Notes under the pieces: model-generated
What the model saw: only the letters and a program-made list of their open reading frames with translations
Databases searched by the model: none
Told to the model about the DNA's origin: nothing
Shown: piece after piece, positions 16,508 to 24,143 of the stretch
How positions within the stretch are numbered: position 1 is the stretch's first letter
Layout of the letters: each line of letters begins with the position of its first letter
DNA from: Solirubrobacter deserti
GTDB lineage: Bacteria; Actinomycetota; Thermoleophilia; Solirubrobacterales; Solirubrobacteraceae
DNA: 64,000 bases
NCBI RefSeq assembly: GCF_003344625.1
Contig: NZ_QPKJ02000002.1
Coordinates: 868,001 to 932,000 of the forward strand
Direction of reading: 5' to 3'
Program-made: the position numbers and the translations under genes

Positions 16508-17169
16508 TGGCTTCCGCTCCTCCTCCGGCCGGCGGCGGCGCAGGCCGGTCGCTCACGATCGTGTTCGAGTCGGGCCGGCGCGTGGCGCCGGACGCGCTGC
16601 GGATCAACCCCGCGGGCGCCACCCTGGAAGTCGGCGGCTTCTTCCACACGCCGCTCAAGCTCACGCTCGGCCAGCTGCACCTCGGCATGATCGACCGCGG
16701 CCCGGCCACGCCCAAGGGCGACACGGGCCGCTTCCCGATCCTCAAGCGCCTCAGCGCCACCAGCGTCGTCCCGCGCGAGCAGGGCATCGAGGGCTGGCTG
16801 TGGACGACCACGGGCGGCTCGGCGCTCACGGTCCTGGGCGACGAGGACGCGGCGCCCTCGGGCGCGATCCTGTTCACCAAGCCGCTCACGGCCGAGCAGC
16901 TCAAGCCCACGATGGAGCCGAAGGCCTACGAGGCGCTGATCGCCCGCTCGCCACTCGGGGAGCCGGCGATCCCCGGCATCCTGTTCCGCGCGGCCGAGCC
17001 GTCCAACGCGGAGACCGCGTTCCGCACGTACGGGCTGCTGCGGCCGCTCACGGATCGCGAGGTCCCACCGGTGATGCGGCGGTCGCTGCCGACCGACCGG
17101 CCGGCGGACCCGAGCATCGCCGCCGCGCCCGCCCCGCGCGGCACGTCGGTGGCCCCGCCCGGCTTCTGA
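16507..17169 (+). CDS. Hypothetical protein, third gene of the HARE-HTH/GNAT operon
   Basis: A 220-residue protein I do not recognise. There is no signal peptide or membrane segment. Residues about 14-60 (SLTIVFESGRRVAPDALRIN, then ATLEVGGFFHTPLKLTLG) look like strands of a small beta barrel or PH-like domain. The middle continues mixed alpha/beta (KPLTAEQLKPTMEPKAYEAL) and the last 40 residues are Pro/Ala-rich and probably disordered. The ATG at 16507 shares one base with the GNAT stop. A role beside the acetyltransferase is suggested only by coupling. Confidence 0.65.
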   Translation: MASAPPPAGGGAGRSLTIVFESGRRVAPDALRINPAGATLEVGGFFHTPLKLTLGQLHLGMIDRGPATPKGDTGRFPILKRLSATSVVPREQGIEGWLWTTTGGSALTVLGDEDAAPSGAILFTKPLTAEQLKPTMEPKAYEALIARSPLGEPAIPGILFRAAEPSNAETAFRTYGLLRPLTDREVPPVMRRSLPTDRPADPSIAAAPAPRGTSVAPPGF

Positions 17170-17185
17170 GTACCCTGCACCACCG

Positions 17186-17365
17186 ATGGAGCACGATCCA
17201 GGCACCTGCACCGCCTGCCGCGGCAGCGGCGAGCTGATCTCCGGCCTCGGCGGCGAGCCGCACCGCGTGCGCTGCCCGTGGTGCGAGGGCACCGGGCGCT
17301 TCGACGCCACCCGCGACGCCCAGGCGCCGGCCCGCGAGGGCCACCCCGCCGACAGCCCGCGCTAA
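17186..17365 (+). CDS. 59-residue double CxxC zinc-finger-like protein
   Basis: ATG 17186 opens a 59-codon frame ending TAA 17365. It carries CTACRGSGELISG and, 20 residues later, CPWCEGTGRFD. Two CxxCxGxG units are the DnaJ-type zinc-binding pattern, so one zinc site held by four cysteines is likely. The C-terminus is polar and disordered (ATRDAQAPAREGHPADSPR). It lies 16 nt after the previous gene on the same strand and 35 nt before the first pilin. It could be a small RNA- or protein-binding zinc ribbon. Easily missed because of its length. Confidence 0.65.
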   Translation: MEHDPGTCTACRGSGELISGLGGEPHRVRCPWCEGTGRFDATRDAQAPAREGHPADSPR

Positions 17366-17400
17366 AGCGCCGCGGCTCCCGGCCGATCATCCGGGAACGC

Positions 17401-17826
17401 ATGCGTCGCCTCCGCGCCGAAGAGGGCTACTCGCTCGTCGAACTGATGGTCGTCGTGCTGATCGTCGGCGTGCTCGCCGCCGTCGCCGTGCCGACCCTGC
17501 TCGGCCAGCGGGCCAAGGCGCAGGACACGGGCGCGAAGGCCGCGACCGTCACGGCGGCCAAGGCGGCGATCGCCTTCGGCACCGACCGCGGCGGCTTCGA
17601 GGACGCCACGCCGGAGGACCTCGCGCGGGTCGAGAAGTCGCTCGCCGACGCCCGCGGCCTGCGGGTCGAGGGCGCGAGCCGCACGTTCACGGTCAGCGTG
17701 GACTCGGCCAGCGGCACCACGTTCTCGATCGCGCGCGCCGAGGGCGGCGAGATCACGCGCGACTGCACCCCCGCGGGCAGCGGCGGCTGCCGCGAGACGG
17801 CGGACGCGCGCGGCAACCGTTGGTGA
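17401..17826 (+). CDS. Type IV pilin-like protein (first of the pilin cluster)
   Basis: A 141-residue prepilin-like protein. A short leader (MRRLRAEEG) is followed by the N-terminal helix YSLVELMVVVLIVGVLAAVA, giving a class III cleavage site EEG|YSLVE with Glu at +5. Position +1 is Tyr rather than the usual Phe. The globular part is small, with a C-terminal Cys pair (RDCTPAGSGGCRE) as in many pilins. It resembles the major pilin at 22454 and may be a paralogue or a minor pilin. ATG 17401 is chosen because it gives a normal leader. It is the first of four consecutive prepilin genes. Confidence 0.85.
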   Translation: MRRLRAEEGYSLVELMVVVLIVGVLAAVAVPTLLGQRAKAQDTGAKAATVTAAKAAIAFGTDRGGFEDATPEDLARVEKSLADARGLRVEGASRTFTVSVDSASGTTFSIARAEGGEITRDCTPAGSGGCRETADARGNRW

Positions 17827-17876
17827 GGCGTCCGGGCCAGACCCCATCCCACTCAACCCGCGTGGCGGAGCGGCCG

Positions 17877-19439
17877 ATGAAGGACGTGATGAACCACGCT
17901 CGCCACCAGGACGGCTTCGCCCTCATCGAGGTGATCGTCTCCGCCGCGGTGCTCGCGGTGCTCGCGCTCGCGGTGCTGTCGGGCCTGGACGGCGCCGGCC
18001 ACGCCAGCGCGCGCGAACGTGCCCGCGCGCAGGCCTCGGCGCTCGCCGAACAGGATCAGGAGCGGCTGCGCTCGATCAACTTCGAATCGCTGGTCGACGG
18101 CAAGGTGCCGCAGACCGGCGCGGTCAAGGTCGCCGACGACAAGGCCAGCTACACGGTCACGTCCGAGGTGCAGTGGATCACCGATGACGACACCGGCGTG
18201 CCGGCGTGCGGCGACAAGTCCTACCGGGCGACGGAGTACGCGAAGCTGATCTCGACGGTCACGTCGAACATCGTCGGCGTGCGCATGAAGCCGGTGCGCG
18301 TGGAGTCGATGATGGCCACGCGGGCCTCGCGCGCCGCCAGCACCGGCACGCTGACCGTGCGCGTGAAGGCCGGGCGTCCGGAGCGGGTCGCGAACCTGAC
18401 GGTCCGGGCGACGCACGCCACCACCAACGCCGTCGTCACGGCGCAGACCAATGCCAAGGGCTGCGCGCTGTTCCGCTCGATCCCGATCGGCGAGTACACG
18501 GTCTCGCTCAACACGTCCGGCTACGTCGACGATCGGGCGAGCCAGTACACCGAGACGAAGGCGACCGTCAGCCCGAGCACGGTGACCCCGACGTCGCTGA
18601 TCTACGACCGCTCGGTGAACATGAGCGTCGACATCAAGACGATCAAACCGGGCGCGACCTTCTCCACGACCACCGCGAGCCGGCCCTCGAAGGCCGACAG
18701 CGTCGCCGACAACGCCGCCTCCGCCGGCTCGCTGCGCGCCTACGCGCCCAGCGCCGGCGGGTTCACGAGCAACATCAAGCCGACCGGCCTGTTCCCGTTC
18801 GAGTCCTCGTACGCGTTCTTCGCCGGCGCCTGCGTCTACCAGAGCCCGACCAAGGCGAACCCGACGCTCAACCAGAACTACTTCGAGACCACGAACCCGG
18901 CCGCGGTCGTCAAGGGAGACCCGGCGGCGTTCCAGCCGCAGAGCGCGACGGTCTACCAGCCCGCCCTGAACCTGCGCGTGCGCGCCGGCTCGTCGACGAA
19001 CACGCCGCCGGCGACCTTCGACGCCGCCGCGAGCCAGCTCGAGCTCAAGCTGACGCTGCCGGCCCCGAGCGGCGACAGCTGCACCGACATCACGAACATG
19101 ACGATGCGGCTGGCGTCGTGGCCGACCGCCGTCTGGGGCGAGCAACCGACCACGCCCGCGGGCATGACGGCGACGGGCTACGTCTGGCAGCCCAGCGCCA
19201 CCGGCGAGTTCGACCCGGGGATGCCGTTCGGCGTCTACCGCCTCTGCCTGCGCGACGGCGCGACCAGCCCCTCCCGCTGGTGGGCCAACGGCACCGCCTC
19301 CGCGCCGGTCGCGCCGACCTACGACAACACGAACCCGAGCGGCCGCGCCGACACGATGGAGATCCCGCCGCGCACCACCGGCACGGGCTCGAGCACCGTC
19401 GCGCCGCTCTGGACCACGACCCGGCCGGCGGGCTGCTGA
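17877..19439 (+). CDS. Large PilV-like minor pilin with carboxypeptidase-regulatory-like domain
   Basis: A 520-residue prepilin-like protein. The leader ends at QDG|FALIEV with Glu at +5, followed by a hydrophobic helix. It is much longer than ordinary minor pilins. Residues about 160-260 include LTVRVKAGRPERVANLTVRA, then NAKGCALFRSIPIGEYTVSL, resembling a CarboxypepD-regulatory or SpaA-like beta sandwich. The rest is a Ser/Thr-rich extracellular region. GGAG at 17867 precedes ATG 17877; ATG 17889 is a possible alternative. It probably sits at or near the pilus tip and carries the adhesive module; this is inference. Its stop overlaps the next gene (TGATG). Confidence 0.8.
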   Translation: MKDVMNHARHQDGFALIEVIVSAAVLAVLALAVLSGLDGAGHASARERARAQASALAEQDQERLRSINFESLVDGKVPQTGAVKVADDKASYTVTSEVQWITDDDTGVPACGDKSYRATEYAKLISTVTSNIVGVRMKPVRVESMMATRASRAASTGTLTVRVKAGRPERVANLTVRATHATTNAVVTAQTNAKGCALFRSIPIGEYTVSLNTSGYVDDRASQYTETKATVSPSTVTPTSLIYDRSVNMSVDIKTIKPGATFSTTTASRPSKADSVADNAASAGSLRAYAPSAGGFTSNIKPTGLFPFESSYAFFAGACVYQSPTKANPTLNQNYFETTNPAAVVKGDPAAFQPQSATVYQPALNLRVRAGSSTNTPPATFDAAASQLELKLTLPAPSGDSCTDITNMTMRLASWPTAVWGEQPTTPAGMTATGYVWQPSATGEFDPGMPFGVYRLCLRDGATSPSRWWANGTASAPVAPTYDNTNPSGRADTMEIPPRTTGTGSSTVAPLWTTTRPAGC

Positions 19440-20197
19440 TGCGCCGCCTGCGCACCGAGGAACGCGGCTTCACGCTCATCGAGGTGCTGACCGCGATGAC
19501 GATCGGTCTGATCGTCTCGTTCGCGGTCTTCTCGCTGGTGGAGGTCGTCATGCGCCGCTCGGCCGACATCAGTACGCGCGTCGACACGACTCAGCGCGCC
19601 CGCACGGCCATGGACCAGATCACGCGCCAGCTGCGCTCGCAGGTGTGCACGCAGCGCGCCGGTGCGGCGGAGGGCCGCACGATCGACGCCGCCTCGCCGA
19701 CGTCGATCTCCGTCTACGCCGACTTCAGCGACGAGACGCTCAACACCAGCGGCCAGCTACCGGCACCGGACCTGCGCAAGATCGCCTTCGACCCGGTCAC
19801 GCGGGCGCTCACCGAAACGGTGACCAAGGGCACGCGTGACTCGGTCGGCTACGTCGTCTACGGCACCGCCGGCACCACGCGGCGGATCCTGGGCAACGTC
19901 GCCGCGACGTACTTCGCCGACGCGCCGGCCAACACGCTGCCGGTCGTCTTCCGCTACTTCCGGTATCCGAACACCACCGCGACGCTCAAGGAGCCGACCG
20001 AGGAGATCGCGCCCCTGCAGAACCGCGCACTCACGGCGGACGAGCTCAACGACGTCGCGCGGATCGAGATCAGCTACCGCGCACTCAACAACCGCGGCCA
20101 GCGCGCGGGCTCCACCGTGCTCGAGAACAGCGTCTACGTGCGCACCTTCACCCCGAACAACCCCGACCAGGTGAACCCGCAATGCAAGGCCTACTAG
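19439..20197 (+). CDS. PilW/PilJ-like minor pilin
   Basis: A 252-residue prepilin with leader MRRLRTEERG, cleavage site RG|FTLIEV and Glu at +5, then a long hydrophobic helix. The body has the typical minor-pilin helix DTTQRARTAMDQITRQLRSQ followed by beta strands; that segment is characteristic of PilW/GspJ-type proteins. It belongs to the minor-pilin set that primes pilus assembly in the membrane. It overlaps the preceding gene by 1 base and the following PilX-like gene by 16 bases, so the three are made together. Confidence 0.82.
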   Translation: MRRLRTEERGFTLIEVLTAMTIGLIVSFAVFSLVEVVMRRSADISTRVDTTQRARTAMDQITRQLRSQVCTQRAGAAEGRTIDAASPTSISVYADFSDETLNTSGQLPAPDLRKIAFDPVTRALTETVTKGTRDSVGYVVYGTAGTTRRILGNVAATYFADAPANTLPVVFRYFRYPNTTATLKEPTEEIAPLQNRALTADELNDVARIEISYRALNNRGQRAGSTVLENSVYVRTFTPNNPDQVNPQCKAY

Positions 20198-21825
20198 GAC
20201 GTATCGACAGCCGGGCCGAGCACGGCTTCTCCATGATCCTGACGGTCATGGCGATGTTCATCATCTCGATGTTCGTCGCCGCGTCGTACGTGGCCGTCAC
20301 GGGTGACATGCGGCTCTCGGCGATCGCCCAAGACCGCAAGGCCTCGCAGTCCGGCGCCGAGGCCGGTGCCGACTACTACCTGAACCGGCTGCGTCAGGAC
20401 CCGGATTTCTGGACCAAGTGCGACACGCTCGGCCCGCTGGACTCCACGGACCCGACCAAGAACCCGATCAACCAGCTGTGGGACGGCGAGGGCCCGGACC
20501 CGCGCGTGTGGCGCTCGCTCCCGAACAGCTCGGAGGAGTACACGATCGAGCTGATCCCGGCCGCCGGCTACGACGAGTGCATCCCGAACAAGCAGGAGTC
20601 GTTCATCGATCTCGAGACCGGGACGTTCCGGATCAAGATCACGGCTCGCTCGCGCAAGGGCGACCCGCGCCCGCGGACGCTGATCGTCACCTACGCGCGT
20701 GACTCGTTCCTGAACTACATCTACTTCACGGACTACGAGAACCTCGATCCCGCGGCCTTCGCGAGCGCCACCGACCGGGCCAAGCAGACCACCAACTGCG
20801 CCAACCGCTACCGCTCGGCGCGTGCGGGCAAGGGCTGCGCCGAGATCCAGTTCGCGACCGGCGACTCCATCAACGGCCCGTTGCACACCAACGACGAGAA
20901 CCTCTTCATCTGCGGCTCGCCGGTGTTCGGCCGCACGAAGAACCAGGACGGCTCGAGCCGGGCGACGCTGACCGACACCGTCGAGGTGTCCGGCCCGCCC
21001 GAGGGTTACGTGGCCAACCCGAACGGCAGCGGCTGCGCGAACACCCCGGTCATCCAGACCGCCGGTGGCCAGCGCAAGTTCGTCACCCGCGCGAAGCGGC
21101 TGATGCTGCCGTCCTCGAACTCGGAGCTGGCGACCTATGCGGCCAACAGCGGCAACCTCTACACGGGCGTGACGTCGATCCGCCTGCGCGGCACGGTCAT
21201 GGACGTCACCAACAACGGGACCACGACGACCAAGACATGGCCGACCAACGGCGTGCTCTACGTCAAGAACGGCAACTCGTGCGAGCCGGAGTTCCCGACC
21301 GCGGCCGACTACAACGAGCCGGCCAGTTGCGGCAACGTCTACGTGAGCGGGACCTACTCGCGGCCGCTGACGATCGCCGCGGCCAACGACGTGATCATCC
21401 GCCCGACGTCGTCCACCTCGCCGACGGACGCGAACATCACCCAGGTCGGGACCGACAGCGCGACCCTCGGGCTGATCGCCAACAACTTCGTGCGCGTCTC
21501 GCATCGCGTGGCCTCGGACTGCAAGTCCAACCTGTCCCCGGTGCTGAACAACGTGACGATCGAGGCCGCGATCCTCGCCCTGCAGCACTCGTTCATCGTC
21601 GACAACCACAACTGCGGCCCGGCGCTGAGCAAGCTGACCGTCAACGGAGCGATCGTGCAGAAGTACCGCGGTCCGGTGGGCACCGGCTCGGGCGCGAGCA
21701 TCGCCACGGGCTACGCCAAGAACTACTGGTACGACGACCGGTTCCGGTTCCGCAGTCCGCCGTACTTCCTCGTGCCGGACGAGTCGGCCTGGAACCCCGT
21801 GCGCACGCACGAGGTCGTCGGGTAG
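20182..21825 (+). CDS. PilX/GspK-like tip pilin, large
   Basis: A 547-residue protein with a prepilin-type leader (AEHG|FSMILTVMAMFIISMF). Position +5 is Leu rather than Glu, as in GspK/PilX-type subunits that occupy the tip of the priming complex. The next segment (LSAIAQDRKASQSGAEAGAD) is typical of PilX. The body is large and Cys-containing, with a beta-helix-like second half (NVYVSGTYSRPLTI, NDVIIRPTSST). Cysteines are spaced widely, consistent with an oxidised surface-exposed protein. It overlaps the PilW-like gene by 16 nt. A tip adhesin role is inference. Confidence 0.8.
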   Translation: MQGLLGRIDSRAEHGFSMILTVMAMFIISMFVAASYVAVTGDMRLSAIAQDRKASQSGAEAGADYYLNRLRQDPDFWTKCDTLGPLDSTDPTKNPINQLWDGEGPDPRVWRSLPNSSEEYTIELIPAAGYDECIPNKQESFIDLETGTFRIKITARSRKGDPRPRTLIVTYARDSFLNYIYFTDYENLDPAAFASATDRAKQTTNCANRYRSARAGKGCAEIQFATGDSINGPLHTNDENLFICGSPVFGRTKNQDGSSRATLTDTVEVSGPPEGYVANPNGSGCANTPVIQTAGGQRKFVTRAKRLMLPSSNSELATYAANSGNLYTGVTSIRLRGTVMDVTNNGTTTTKTWPTNGVLYVKNGNSCEPEFPTAADYNEPASCGNVYVSGTYSRPLTIAAANDVIIRPTSSTSPTDANITQVGTDSATLGLIANNFVRVSHRVASDCKSNLSPVLNNVTIEAAILALQHSFIVDNHNCGPALSKLTVNGAIVQKYRGPVGTGSGASIATGYAKNYWYDDRFRFRSPPYFLVPDESAWNPVRTHEVVG

Positions 21826-22218
21826 CTAACGGATCGTCAGGGTGCCGATCTGCCGCTCGTCGTCGACGAGCAGCGGGTAGGTGCCCGGCGTCTCCGCCAT
21901 CAGCGTGAAGCGGGCCGGCAGGCCGGTCTCGAAGACGTCGGACTGAAGGCCGGTGAGCGCGACGCGCCCCGGCCCTTCGCCTTCTACGACGATCTCCACG
22001 TCGTCGCCGAGCGTGGCCTCGATGGTCTGGGGGCTCGCGTCGCCGTCGGCCGAGAGCGTCGCCGTGACGTCGAACTCGTCGGGGTCGGAGAGCAGCGCGC
22101 CCGGCGTGGAGGAGGGCCCCGCAGTGCCGCGTTGGGCCGTCCGCGGCGGCGACACGGTGACCACGAGGACCATCAGACCCACGATCGCGAGCACCAGGAG
22201 CGTCATCCGTCGGGTCAT
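21826..22218 (-). CDS. Membrane-anchored cupredoxin-fold-like protein
   Basis: A 130-residue protein of unknown function, read against the pilus genes. It has one N-terminal membrane helix (MTLLVLAIVGLMVLVVTV), a short disordered linker, and a beta-rich exported domain ending GTYPLLVDDERQIGTLTIR. The layout (strands, then SDVFETGLPARFTLMAETPGTY) is that of small cupredoxin-like domains, but the His, Cys and Met copper ligands are absent. ATG 22218 is used; a GTG at 22221 is directly upstream. It is convergent with the PilX-like gene and divergent from the riboswitch-pilA unit. Confidence 0.6.
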   Translation of the reverse strand: MTRRMTLLVLAIVGLMVLVVTVSPPRTAQRGTAGPSSTPGALLSDPDEFDVTATLSADGDASPQTIEATLGDDVEIVVEGEGPGRVALTGLQSDVFETGLPARFTLMAETPGTYPLLVDDERQIGTLTIR

Positions 22219-22289
22219 CACCCCATGTGAGGTTAGACGGGGGTAAAGCTGCTCGCACGGGGTGCCGATACAGGGACTAGCCAGACCGA

Positions 22290-22375
22290 GGTGTCAAAAG
22301 GCAAATCGCCCGCGAGGGCGAGACGCAAAGCCATCGGGGCTCCAGCGGATCTGGAGTCGGCCGGGCTGCCACTTC
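22290..22375 (+). ncRNA. Cyclic di-GMP-I (GEMM-I) riboswitch in the pilA leader
   Basis: The sequence fits the GEMM-I aptamer. It has GGCAAA at 22300-22305, then a hairpin TCGCCC-GCGA-GGGCGA (22306-22321) whose GCGA loop is a GNRA tetraloop. GACGCAAAGCC follows (22322-22332, the invariant GACGCAAAGCC core), then a second hairpin CTCCAG-CGGAT-CTGGAG, and the 3' segment GGCCGGGCTGCC that holds the tetraloop-receptor side and closing stem. It lies about 80 nt upstream of the major pilin ATG, so c-di-GMP probably sets pilin output. The expression platform between 22376 and 22453 shows no T-run; control of translation or of an upstream pause is more likely than classical termination. Confidence 0.9.
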
Positions 22376-22453
22376 CGGCAGAACGGGACCGAGGACCTGG
22401 CAAGACACAACCGCCTTACAGGCCCAACGATCCCTTCAGGAGGGACATCCCAC

Positions 22454-22900
22454 ATGCTCCACAAGCTTCGCGCGCGTATGCAGGACGAGAAGGGCTTCAC
22501 GCTCATCGAGCTCCTGGTCGTCATCCTGATCATCGGCGTCCTCGCCGCGATCGCCCTCCCCGCGTTCCTCAACCAGCGCGAGAAGGCGCAGGACTCGACC
22601 GCCAAGAGCGACGTCCGCACCGCCCAGACCGCGATGGAGACCTGGTACACGGACAACCAGTCCTACACCGACGTCACCGAGGCCGAGCTCAAGAAGATCG
22701 AGCCGGCGCTCAACAACGCCGCCACGCTCAAGATCGAGGCCAAGGGCGCCGACGGCTACACCATCTCCGTCGAGTCCAAGGGCTCGAACGTGAACACGTT
22801 CAAGATCGTCAACGCGGCGGGCACCGTGTCCCGCACCTGCGCCACCAAGACCGGCGCGGTCAAGGGCAAGGGCGGCTGCCCCACCTCCGGCAGCTGGTAG
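22454..22900 (+). CDS. pilA: Major type IV pilin
   Basis: A 148-residue prepilin, probably the major pilus subunit. The leader MLHKLRARMQDEKG is cleaved at KG|FTLIEL, with Phe +1 and Glu +5, followed by the standard helix LVVILIIGVLAAIALPAFL. The head ends with a Cys pair (RTCATKTG...GGCPTSGSW) forming the expected D-loop. An AGGAGG about 10 nt upstream is strong, as expected for an abundant protein. The gene stands alone between a c-di-GMP-I riboswitch and a strong terminator, a typical arrangement for a highly expressed, separately regulated pilin. Confidence 0.93.
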   Translation: MLHKLRARMQDEKGFTLIELLVVILIIGVLAAIALPAFLNQREKAQDSTAKSDVRTAQTAMETWYTDNQSYTDVTEAELKKIEPALNNAATLKIEAKGADGYTISVESKGSNVNTFKIVNAAGTVSRTCATKTGAVKGKGGCPTSGSW

Positions 22901-22928
22901 TCCCCGACACCATCTGATGTTCCTCCGC

Positions 22929-22960
22929 GAAGCGGGCCCTCGGGCCCGCTTCGTTCGTTT
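22929..22960 (+). terminator. Rho-independent terminator after pilA
   Basis: A 10-bp perfect stem GAAGCGGGCC / GGCCCGCTTC with a CTCG loop is followed by GTTCGTTT. It lies 28 nt after the pilA stop and separates pilA from pilM. Confidence 0.85.
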
Positions 22961-23017
22961 AAGCGCTCGGGTCCAGGCTGTATCAAGTCGGACAGCGGGT
23001 ATGACGATGAATTGATC

Positions 23018-24061
23018 GTGTTCCGTAAAAAGCGTTCCCCCCAGAGCAGCGTCGTCGGGCTCGAGCTCGACGCGGGCCATCTTGCCGCCGCTGAAGTCAG
23101 CGTCGAAGGCACCCTCACGCTGACCCGCGGTGCGGTCGCCGAGCTCGAGCCCGGCGTGATCCGCGACGGCGAGGTCGCCGACCCCATCGCCCTGGCGGAG
23201 GCGCTGAAGACGCTCTTCGCCGACAACGAGCTGCCCAAGACGGTCCGGCTGGGCATCGCCCACCAGCGCATCGTCGTGCGCACGCTCGACCTGCCGACGG
23301 TGATCGACGATCCCAAGGCGCTGAGCGCGGCCGTCAAGGAGGCCGCGCCCGACCACATCCCGATGCCGATGGAGGAAGCCGTCCTGGACTTCCAGTCGCT
23401 CGGCACGGTCGAGACGCCGCTCGGCCCGCGCACGCGCGTCGTCGTCGTCGCCGTCCGCAAGGAGATGGTCGAGCGCGTCGCCGCCGCCGTCGACGGCGCC
23501 GGCCTGGAGATCGCGGGGATCGACCTGTCCGCGTTCGGCATGGTCCGCGCGCTCGCGTCCGAGCATGAGGGCGCGGTCCTCTACATCAACGTCGGCGGCC
23601 TGACCAACGTGGCCGTGGCGACCAAGGACGCCTGCCTGTTCACGCGCGCTTCGGCGGGTGGCGTGGAGACGATCGCCCACTCGCTCGCCGACCGGCGCGG
23701 GCTCACGCTCGAGCACGCCCGCGCGTGGATGTCGCACGTCGGCCTCGTCGCGCCGCTGGACGGCGTCGAAGGCGACATGGACCTCGTGTCGGCCACGCGG
23801 TCCGCGCTCGAGGACGGCGTGCGCGAGCTCGCCGACGGGATCCGCACGTCGCTGAACTTCTACCGCACGCAGGACGCGGCGCAGCCCGTGGATCTGGGCG
23901 TCGTGACCGGCCCGGCGATCGCGATCCCGGGCTTCGTCGAGAAGCTCAGCGAGGCGCTGCACCTGCCGCTGGAGGCGCGCGTGGTCGAGCACACCGACGA
24001 CACCGAGAACGCCGGGCGCCTCACCATCGCCGCCGGCCTCGCCGTTGCCGAGCGGCCCTAG
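23018..24061 (+). CDS. pilM: Type IV pilus assembly protein PilM
   Basis: A 347-residue actin-like (ASKHA) cytoplasmic protein that binds the N-terminal tail of PilN and couples the cytoplasmic motor to the PilNO alignment complex. The opening VVGLELDAGHLAAAEVS, the RIVVRTLDLPTV segment and the EEAVLDFQSLG segment match PilM. The nucleotide-site pieces ALYINVGG-like (AVLYINVGGLTNVAVA) and VVTGPAIAIPGF are present. The start is GTG 23018 (MFRKKRSPQSS) or TTG 23012; neither has a strong ribosome site. It is the first gene of the pilM-pilD-pilN-pilO-pilP run. Confidence 0.88.
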   Translation: MFRKKRSPQSSVVGLELDAGHLAAAEVSVEGTLTLTRGAVAELEPGVIRDGEVADPIALAEALKTLFADNELPKTVRLGIAHQRIVVRTLDLPTVIDDPKALSAAVKEAAPDHIPMPMEEAVLDFQSLGTVETPLGPRTRVVVVAVRKEMVERVAAAVDGAGLEIAGIDLSAFGMVRALASEHEGAVLYINVGGLTNVAVATKDACLFTRASAGGVETIAHSLADRRGLTLEHARAWMSHVGLVAPLDGVEGDMDLVSATRSALEDGVRELADGIRTSLNFYRTQDAAQPVDLGVVTGPAIAIPGFVEKLSEALHLPLEARVVEHTDDTENAGRLTIAAGLAVAERP

Positions 24062-24143
24062 AACGCACCGCTTGCCGCCGTCCGCCACACTGCACGCCGC
24101 ATGAGCGTGTGCCGTCAGGGAATCCCTCGGTAGCGATTTCGCA

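Noticed and set aside
17366..17400. A second c-di-GMP riboswitch ahead of the first pilin
   Set aside because: No GGCAAA or GACGCAAAGCC elements occur upstream of 17401 or 17877, and the gap is too short.
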